Positions 1 through 3,769 of a stretch of 5,525 nt of DNA are shown piece by piece. The notes under the pieces are model-generated. The model saw only the letters and a list, made by a program, of their open reading frames with translations. It was not told the origin of the DNA and did no database searches. The stretch's first letter is position 1; each line of letters begins with the position of its first letter. The translations under genes and the position numbers were made by a program. The DNA comes from Actinomycetes bacterium (GTDB lineage Bacteria; Actinomycetota; Acidimicrobiia; Acidimicrobiales; Microtrichaceae): assembly GCA_023392475.1 (NCBI GenBank), contig JAEVZA010000295.1, positions 1-5,525 on the forward strand, read 5' to 3'.

Positions 1-9
1 CCGCCGGCG

Positions 10-35
10 CCCCGCGGGCCCCCTGCGGGGGGGGG
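10..35. terminator. GC-rich hairpin with G9 run, possible terminator
   Basis: CCCCGC (10-15) can pair with GCGGGG (25-30). Alternatively CCCCC (19-23) can pair with five of the nine G at 27-35 across a TGC loop. A second small hairpin, CCCGC/GCGGG with a GGCT loop, lies at 74-87. There is no T-tract on either strand, so this is only a possible factor-independent terminator for a gene left of the window, or simply GC-rich spacer. The 107 bases before the first gene hold nothing else I can name. Confidence 0.25.
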
Positions 36-107
36 CCGGTCCGCGTCCGGGCCGACCTTCGCCTCGCTCGGAGCCCGCGGCTGCGGGACGAGTGCTGTAC
101 TCAGGGC

Positions 108-893
108 GTGCAGCAGCACCATCGAGACGCCATCGGGCGCTGGGTCGAGGTCGCGTCCGCCGACGACGAGGTGCTCGCCGTCGTCGTCGCGGGTTCGCTG
201 ACCAAGGGGTACGGGCGCGCGGACAGCGACGTCGACGGCTTCGTGGTCGTCACGGACGAGGCGTTCGCCCGTCGCCGGGCCAGCGGCGAGCTCACCTTCT
301 TCTCCACCGAGCTCTGCGACTACGACGGTGGCTACATCGACGCCAAGTACGTCGACCGCGCCTTCCTCGACGCCGTCGTCGAGCGGGGCAGCGAACCGGC
401 CCGATCCGCGTTCCTGGGGGCGATCGTGGCGTGGTCGGCCGACCCGTCGATCGACGCGCTCGTGCACGCGGCGCCCTCGTACCCGGAGGCCGGCGTCGAC
501 GGGCGCATGGCCCGCTTCCTCGCGCAGGTCCGGACCGCGCAGTGGTACGTGGGCGAGGCGGCCCGGCGCGACGACCCGTACCTCGCCGGGTGGGCGGCGA
601 GCCGGCTGGGGCTCTTCGCCTGCCGCATGGTGCTGGCCCACAACCGGGTGCTGTTCCCGTACCACAAGTGGCTGCTGCGGACCGTCGCCGAGGTGCCCGA
701 CCGCCCCGACGACTTCGTCGACCTGGTGCGCACGTTGGCGGTCGACCGCACCCCGGCGGCCGCCGAAGCAGTCGTCCTGTCGCTGGTCCTCTTCCGGGAG
801 TGGCCGGAGGTCCCAGGAGGTTGGTCGACCCAGTTCATGCTGGACAGCGAGTGGAACTGGCTCGACGGCGATCCCCCGATCGACGATCTCTGA
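108..893 (+). CDS. Nucleotidyltransferase-fold domain protein (orphan, substrate unknown)
   Basis: This 261-aa protein probably transfers a nucleotidyl group from an NTP to an unknown acceptor in the cytoplasm. Residues 22-48 carry the polymerase-beta/MNT-type motif: a hydrophobic strand, then G29-S30, then D41-x-D43 (GSLTKGYGRADSDVD). These are the metal-binding carboxylates of the family. D78, in a strand around IDAKYV, is a plausible third carboxylate. The rest is mostly helical, with a conserved-looking HNRVLFPYHKW stretch at 178-188 that I associate with stand-alone nucleotidyltransferase-domain proteins of about 250 aa. No membrane segment or signal peptide is visible. The GTG at 108 is the only usual start codon in frame upstream of the motif, and no clear Shine-Dalgarno precedes it; a poor -10-like TGTACT lies at 96-101, 6 nt before it. 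There is no HEPN partner next door, so it is not an obvious MNT/HEPN toxin-antitoxin pair. The fold is well supported; acceptor and role are unknown. Confidence 0.85.
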   Translation: MQQHHRDAIGRWVEVASADDEVLAVVVAGSLTKGYGRADSDVDGFVVVTDEAFARRRASGELTFFSTELCDYDGGYIDAKYVDRAFLDAVVERGSEPARSAFLGAIVAWSADPSIDALVHAAPSYPEAGVDGRMARFLAQVRTAQWYVGEAARRDDPYLAGWAASRLGLFACRMVLAHNRVLFPYHKWLLRTVAEVPDRPDDFVDLVRTLAVDRTPAAAEAVVLSLVLFREWPEVPGGWSTQFMLDSEWNWLDGDPPIDDL

Positions 894-917
894 CGCCGGC
901 CGGGTCGGACCGCCTCG

Positions 918-1178
918 TCACGCCGGGCTCCCCCGAACGACCTCGGGGACGAGGTCGACCGCCCGTGCTCCCGGGTCGGTCTCCCAGCGCAGCAGATCGC
1001 CGGGCTGGCAGTCGAGCGCCTCGCAGAGCGCGGCCAGCGTCGCGAAGCGCACCGCCCTGGCCCGGCCGTTCTTGAGCACCGCGAGGTTGGCGGGCGTGAT
1101 CCCGACGCGGTCGGCGAGCTCCCCCACCGACATCTTCCGCCTCGCCAGCATCACGTCGATGTCGACGGCGATCGGCAT
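918..1178 (-). CDS. Short XRE/Cro-type transcriptional regulator (YozG-like, HTH_26)
   Basis: This 86-aa protein is almost only a helix-turn-helix domain. Helix 1 is about residues 7-15, helix 2 about 18-25 (GELADRVGIT region), the recognition helix about 28-37 (PANLAVLKNG), and later helices cover 45-56. It ends the domain with CQPGDLLRWE (58-67), the signature of the small HTH_26/YozG branch of Cro/C1 regulators. A short variable tail follows, with no sensor domain. It lies downstream of the DUF2975 membrane protein and its ATG shares one base with that gene's TGA (TGATG). A GAGG, 7 nt before the ATG, is embedded in the last codons of the upstream gene, so translation is probably coupled. 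It likely binds DNA as a dimer and autoregulates the operon through the dyads at 1681-1718; this is inference. The gene converges on the nucleotidyltransferase gene, with 24 bp between the stops. Confidence 0.93.
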   Translation of the reverse strand: MPIAVDIDVMLARRKMSVGELADRVGITPANLAVLKNGRARAVRFATLAALCEALDCQPGDLLRWETDPGARAVDLVPEVVRGSPA

Positions 1179-1669
1179 CAGATCACCTCGTCCAGCTCGG
1201 CCTGCATCCGCGTCGCTTCGAGGTCACGGGCGACGGCCTGGGCGAGCAACGTCCGCAGCACGAGCACGATGAGCGCCACGCCGAGGATGCCCGCGCCGAT
1301 CCCACCCATGATGAGCGTGACACCCGGGTCGTCCCGCTGGTCCGGCGCGTTGATCCCCGTGACCGCGAACCACACGAGCGCGGCCGCCACGATCGCGCCG
1401 ATCAGGATGTCCACGTAGCGGAACGCGTCGAGCGAGAACACGGTGCTGCGACGCACCATCGTCACCAGGCGCCAGACGCAGACCAGCGCGACCTGGACCG
1501 TGATCAGACCCAGGATCGTGACCACGCGGAGGGCCGTGAGCGACGGCGACCCCTCCTCGGGGTCCGCGCCGCTGACGAGGGCCCAGACGATCCCGACCTG
1601 GATCAACACGGTGCCGGCGAGCACGACCGCGAGCACACAGCGCAGCGCCTGCACCGTCAGCCTGCCCAT
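1178..1669 (-). CDS. DUF2975 four-helix membrane protein
   Basis: This 163-aa integral membrane protein has four hydrophobic segments: about residues 8-32, 46-70, 86-105 and 119-142. Between helices 2 and 3 lies the TVFSLDAFRYVD loop (76-87), which resembles the conserved 'vFs...a..lr' stretch of DUF2975. A charged C-terminal tail (LEATRMQAELDEVI) follows helix 4. Length and topology fit DUF2975 (for example YoaS-type proteins), which usually sits directly before a YozG-like XRE regulator, exactly as here. The biochemical function of the family is unknown; a membrane component that modulates its partner regulator is a common suggestion only. The ATG at 1669 is chosen because GGAAGGA (1682-1676) lies 6 nt upstream. 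An in-frame ATG at 1684 overlaps that site and would add only five residues. Reading further upstream gives proline/arginine-rich non-coding translation. Confidence 0.9.
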   Translation of the reverse strand: MGRLTVQALRCVLAVVLAGTVLIQVGIVWALVSGADPEEGSPSLTALRVVTILGLITVQVALVCVWRLVTMVRRSTVFSLDAFRYVDILIGAIVAAALVWFAVTGINAPDQRDDPGVTLIMGGIGAGILGVALIVLVLRTLLAQAVARDLEATRMQAELDEVI

Positions 1670-1675
1670 CACACG

Positions 1676-1682
1676 TCCTTCC
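1676..1682 (-). promoter_or_regulatory. Shine-Dalgarno of the DUF2975 gene
   Basis: GGAAGGA on the minus strand, 6 nt before ATG 1669. It decides between this start and the ATG at 1684, which overlaps it. Its first two bases belong to the right arm (minus-strand sense) of the dyad at 1681-1697, so a hairpin in the mRNA leader could partly mask it. Confidence 0.75.
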
Positions 1683-1697
1683 ATCGAGGAACGATGG
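1681..1697. promoter_or_regulatory. Operator-like 17-bp dyad, proximal copy
   Basis: CCATCGAGGAACGATGG: six-base arms CCATCG/CGATGG around a 5-nt centre. It matches the neighbouring dyad at 1702-1718 in 11 of 17 positions, all in the arms, giving a consensus CYATCGA-N4-CGATRG. It lies close to the expected transcription start of the DUF2975-XRE operon and next to its ribosome binding site, a position suited to repression. The likely ligand is the XRE protein of the operon (inference). Confidence 0.55.
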
Positions 1698-1701
1698 GAA
1701 T

Positions 1702-1718
1702 CTATCGACAGTCGATAG
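1702..1718. promoter_or_regulatory. Operator-like 17-bp perfect dyad, distal copy
   Basis: CTATCGACAGTCGATAG: perfect 8-bp arms around a single central A. Its centre (1710) is 21 bp, two helical turns, from the centre of the proximal copy (1689), so both would present the same DNA face. On the minus strand it overlaps a possible -10 box, TAGATT (1704-1699). On the plus strand TAGGTT (1716-1721) could serve a divergent promoter for the 44-aa/344-aa genes. Both -10 calls are weak and no good -35 box is visible for either. Confidence 0.65.
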
Positions 1719-1858
1719 GTTTCGCCACCACGATCCGTTCGATGGTCCACCGGTGCCCGCGGTCGGTGCGTGCTGGTCGGGGCGGGGCGCGGAGGGGAAG
1801 GGATAAGCAGCGGCCGCCGAACGCGCCCCGCCCGACGGCCGACGGACCATGGCGCCAC

Positions 1859-1866
1859 AGGAGGAA
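1859..1866 (+). promoter_or_regulatory. Strong Shine-Dalgarno of the 44-aa small protein
   Basis: AGGAGGAA with 9 nt between the AGGAGG core and the ATG at 1874. It is the best ribosome binding site in the window, and it points to a small ORF rather than to the larger gene downstream. It also lies after the ATG at 1849, arguing against that start. A possible upstream -10, GATAAG (1802-1807), is weak. Confidence 0.75.
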
Positions 1867-1873
1867 GCACGAC

Positions 1874-2008
1874 ATGGCGACGAACGACACCACCCCGCGC
1901 TGCGCCCCGCTCGGCCAGCCGCGGCGGATCATCCGCGCGCCCCGCCCGGCGCCCACCCCGGTCGTGCCGACCCCCGTGCCGGCACCACGCGAGCCGGCTC
2001 CGGTGTGA
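1874..2008 (+). CDS. 44-aa proline-rich small protein (hypothetical)
   Basis: This 44-aa ORF reads MATNDTTPRC... and ends in a proline/alanine-rich stretch (about residues 22-44) with repeated P-x-P and TPV units. It has one cysteine (C10) and a basic patch, RRIIR (17-21). It has no membrane segment and no recognisable domain. The case for a real gene is the strong AGGAGG site upstream, a third-position G/C in nearly every codon, and the tight join to the next gene, with one base between its TGA and the following GTG. That next gene has no good ribosome binding site of its own, so this ORF may feed ribosomes into it. It could be a functional small partner of the 344-aa protein, a leader peptide that regulates it, or, less likely, its misplaced N-terminus after a sequencing error. 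Function unknown. Confidence 0.55.
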   Translation: MATNDTTPRCAPLGQPRRIIRAPRPAPTPVVPTPVPAPREPAPV

Positions 2009-2009
2009 C

Positions 2010-3044
2010 GTGCTGCACCACCGCGACCCCACCCCCGAGCCGGGTGCGTCGGACGAGCTGCCCGTCGCCGACGGCGAGGCCTTCCTCGGCTGGAAGGCCC
2101 TGGCCCTCGTGTCGGCGGTCGAGGCCGCCGGGGACCGCCGGCTGTTCCTCGCGCCGCTGGTCGCCGGCGGGCTCGTCGACATCGACGCCGAGGCGACGTG
2201 CCACCAGCGCCAGCACCCGGCGCCGGACGTGGGCTGCCGGTGCGGCTTCAACGCGTTCACCGAACCCGACGCGGCTCGACGCTACGGCGCCCGCACCCTC
2301 CGGCCGTACCACGCGCTCGCCCGTGTGGAGCTGTCCGGCACGGTCGTCGTGCACGACGACGGCGCCCGCGGCGCCCACCAGCGGGTCCTCGGCCTGTCCT
2401 GGCCGGCGACGTGCTGGGGGTGCGGCGGCGGCGCCGGCCGCCTGGCCGACTTCGCCCCTCACGAGCTCTCAGCGCTCGGACCCGAGCGGCGGCCGCCCTG
2501 CTCCGCCGACGTGGTCGTCGTCGGTCCGACCTGCGGCCGATGCGGCTCCCGGGCACGCACGCCGGCGACGGTGTCCGGCGAGGCGGGCGTCGGGTGCCGG
2601 ATCGACGACGGACTCGATCCGGCGGTCACCGCAGGGGTGTCCTCCACCGCGATGCTCCGCAACCACCTCCGCGTCGCCGGGACGATCACGACCTTCGTCA
2701 TCCTGATGGCCGCGTGGGGGATCACCACGGTGGCGAGCGGGATCTCGCCGGCCGCGCCCGCCCGCTCCCGGGTCGAGTCGCTGGCCGCGGGCTGGCGGAC
2801 GGGCGACGCCACCGCCGCTGCGGCCGCGGCGGGCGACGGGACCGCCACCTACCTCGGGTCGGTCGGCGGAGCGGGCCTGTTCGCCTGGTCGTCCGACGAG
2901 GGCGACTGCCGTCGGGTCCTGGTCACGAAGACCCAGACCTACGTGGAGGCCGTGGCCGGATCGGACGAGGCGACCACGTGCGCCACGGCGGTCTCGGGTG
3001 GGGCGACGCCCTGGGCGGCCATGCTCTCGCCGCCGCGGCGCTGA
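2010..3044 (+). CDS. Cys/His-rich single-pass membrane protein, unknown function
   Basis: This 344-aa protein has no function I recognise. Its order is as follows. Residues 25-131 contain a GWKA motif (27-30) and a C64-x4-H69-x6-C76-x-C78-G cluster, then a strand-rich part (ARVELSGTVVVHDDG). This resembles a Cys/His domain I recall from actinobacterial hypothetical proteins. Residues 134-180 hold C135-x2-C138 and C175-x2-C178, 36 residues apart, a zinc-ribbon-like arrangement. One membrane helix spans about 222-243, preceded by a basic RNHLR. Residues 244-344 form an Ala/Gly-rich tail and a small domain with only two cysteines, C300 and C324. Arg/His before the helix suggests the cysteine clusters are cytoplasmic and the tail outside, where C300-C324 could form a disulfide. 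GTG 2010 is chosen because it directly follows the stop of the 44-aa ORF and no other usual start precedes the GWKA motif; no strong ribosome binding site is seen. Metal binding is inference. Confidence 0.78.
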   Translation: MLHHRDPTPEPGASDELPVADGEAFLGWKALALVSAVEAAGDRRLFLAPLVAGGLVDIDAEATCHQRQHPAPDVGCRCGFNAFTEPDAARRYGARTLRPYHALARVELSGTVVVHDDGARGAHQRVLGLSWPATCWGCGGGAGRLADFAPHELSALGPERRPPCSADVVVVGPTCGRCGSRARTPATVSGEAGVGCRIDDGLDPAVTAGVSSTAMLRNHLRVAGTITTFVILMAAWGITTVASGISPAAPARSRVESLAAGWRTGDATAAAAAAGDGTATYLGSVGGAGLFAWSSDEGDCRRVLVTKTQTYVEAVAGSDEATTCATAVSGGATPWAAMLSPPRR

Positions 3045-3126
3045 CCGGTCGACCACCGCGGCCAGGCGTCGCCCGATCGAACGCAACGCGGGGCGCGACG
3101 GATCCCGCCGGGCGCCCTCAGGAACT

Positions 3127-3140
3127 CGGTCGTTCGACCG
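3127..3140. promoter_or_regulatory. 14-bp inverted repeat upstream of the acetyltransferase gene
   Basis: CGGTCG-TT-CGACCG, perfect 6-bp arms with a 2-nt spacer. It lies where the -35 region of the promoter with -10 at 3154-3159 would be, so it could be an operator. In DNA this GC-rich a 6-bp palindrome can occur by chance. The rest of the gap between 3045 and 3166 shows only short GC palindromes (GGTCGACC, GGGCGCCC) and no clear terminator. Confidence 0.3.
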
Positions 3141-3153
3141 CTCGGCCCGTCGG

Positions 3154-3159
3154 TACCGT
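3154..3159 (+). promoter_or_regulatory. -10 box of a likely leaderless transcript (acetyltransferase gene)
   Basis: TACCGT (TAnnnT), 7 nt before the ATG at 3167, with no Shine-Dalgarno between. The spacing places the transcription start at or next to the start codon, typical of actinobacterial leaderless genes. No convincing -35 hexamer is visible. Confidence 0.5.
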
Positions 3160-3166
3160 CCGCCGG

Positions 3167-3661
3167 ATGGTGCGAGTGGAACCGGCCCGACTGGAGTGGC
3201 TCGATGCGCTCTCCGATTCCGACGCGACCTTCACGGAGCGCTTCGGCGCCGACGTCGCGCCCGGGTGGATCGGGTTCCCCGAGGCGTTGGCCCACGCGCG
3301 GCGCGCCGCGGAGGCGCACGACGTGGACCCCTGGGGCTCCCACCTGATCTTCGACGACGACGGGACGCTCGTCGGCTTCGGCGGCTTCAAGGGCCCGCCC
3401 GTCGGCGGCGAGGTGGAGATCGGCTACGCGGTCGCGCCCTCGCGACGCGGACGAGGCGTCGCGACGGCGGCAGCCGGCGCGATGGTCGACCGGGCCCGCG
3501 ACGCCGGCGTCGGGCGCGTCGTCGCCCACACCCTGCCCGAGGCCGGCGCATCGACCGCCGTGCTGGCGCGCTGCGGGTTCGTCCACGTCTCGTCCGGAGC
3601 GGACCCCGACGGCGACGTGAGCGGCGACGTCTGGCGCTGGGAGCTCCCGCTCGACCCGTGA
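3167..3661 (+). CDS. GNAT family N-acetyltransferase
   Basis: This 164-aa cytoplasmic enzyme is expected to transfer an acetyl group from acetyl-CoA to an unknown amine (protein N-terminus, antibiotic or metabolite). The GNAT fold is clear. Strands 59-75 (LIFDDDGTLVGFGGF) and 83-90 (VEIGYAVA) lead into the acetyl-CoA pyrophosphate loop, R94-G95-R96-G97-V98-A99, with helix 99-113 behind it. Then come strand VVAHTL (118-123) and the second half-motif PEAGASTAVLARCGF (124-138). In many relatives of this RimJ/RimL-like branch the second motif reads PEPNAS; here the usual Asn is Gly127. The length is normal. ATG 3167 fits the fold's N-terminus and the TACCGT box 7 nt upstream; the frame stays open for a long way upstream but only as a shadow of the previous gene. 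It is separated from both neighbours by about 110-120 bp and probably has its own promoter. Confidence 0.92.
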   Translation: MVRVEPARLEWLDALSDSDATFTERFGADVAPGWIGFPEALAHARRAAEAHDVDPWGSHLIFDDDGTLVGFGGFKGPPVGGEVEIGYAVAPSRRGRGVATAAAGAMVDRARDAGVGRVVAHTLPEAGASTAVLARCGFVHVSSGADPDGDVSGDVWRWELPLDP

Positions 3662-3758
3662 TCCCGCGGGCGGAGGTGCGGTGCGATCGGGGCGATGGCC
3701 GCTGCTCGACCTGCCCGAGCCGTCGGGACCACCAGCCCGATGCCCGAGGGCGCCGGGG

Positions 3759-3764
3759 TAGGGT
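3759..3764 (+). promoter_or_regulatory. -10 box of a likely leaderless transcript (reductase fusion)
   Basis: TAGGGT (TAnnnT), 5 nt before the ATG at 3770, with no Shine-Dalgarno. This is the same arrangement as for the acetyltransferase gene and supports ATG 3770 over the in-frame ATG at 3695. No -35 hexamer is evident. Confidence 0.5.
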
Positions 3765-3769
3765 CGGCG

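Noticed and set aside
90..102. GAGT-GCTGT-ACTC as an operator before the nucleotidyltransferase gene
   Set aside because: Arms of only four bases with nothing else supporting them; likely chance.
92..1075. A 327-codon plus-strand frame overlapping the nucleotidyltransferase gene
   Set aside because: It is Arg/Gly/Pro-rich with no motif, shifted from the frame that carries the nucleotidyltransferase active site, and it runs over the XRE gene.
1770..2009. Upstream extension of the 344-aa gene to GTG 1770
   Set aside because: The extra sequence is Arg/Pro-rich with no domain, and it overlaps the 44-aa ORF that has the strong ribosome binding site. GTG 2010 fits the end of that ORF.
1670..2260. 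Upstream extension of the DUF2975 frame to give a 360-aa protein
   Set aside because: The added translation is low-complexity Arg/Pro/Ser sequence. A good Shine-Dalgarno lies 6 nt before ATG 1669, and the extension would cross the dyads and the opposite-strand genes.
1849..2706. A 285-codon plus-strand frame starting at ATG 1849
   Set aside because: Its start lies before the AGGAGG site, and its Arg/Pro/Ser-rich translation lacks the cysteine motifs found in the frame from 2010.
2198..3166. Upstream extension of the acetyltransferase frame
   Set aside because: It is an out-of-frame shadow of the 344-aa gene. The GNAT fold begins at ATG 3167, with a -10 box 7 nt before it.
3695..3769. ATG 3695 as start of the reductase fusion (25 extra residues)
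   Set aside because: The added Ala/Pro/Gly-rich stretch has no counterpart expected before a receiver strand, and it would cross the TAGGGT box.
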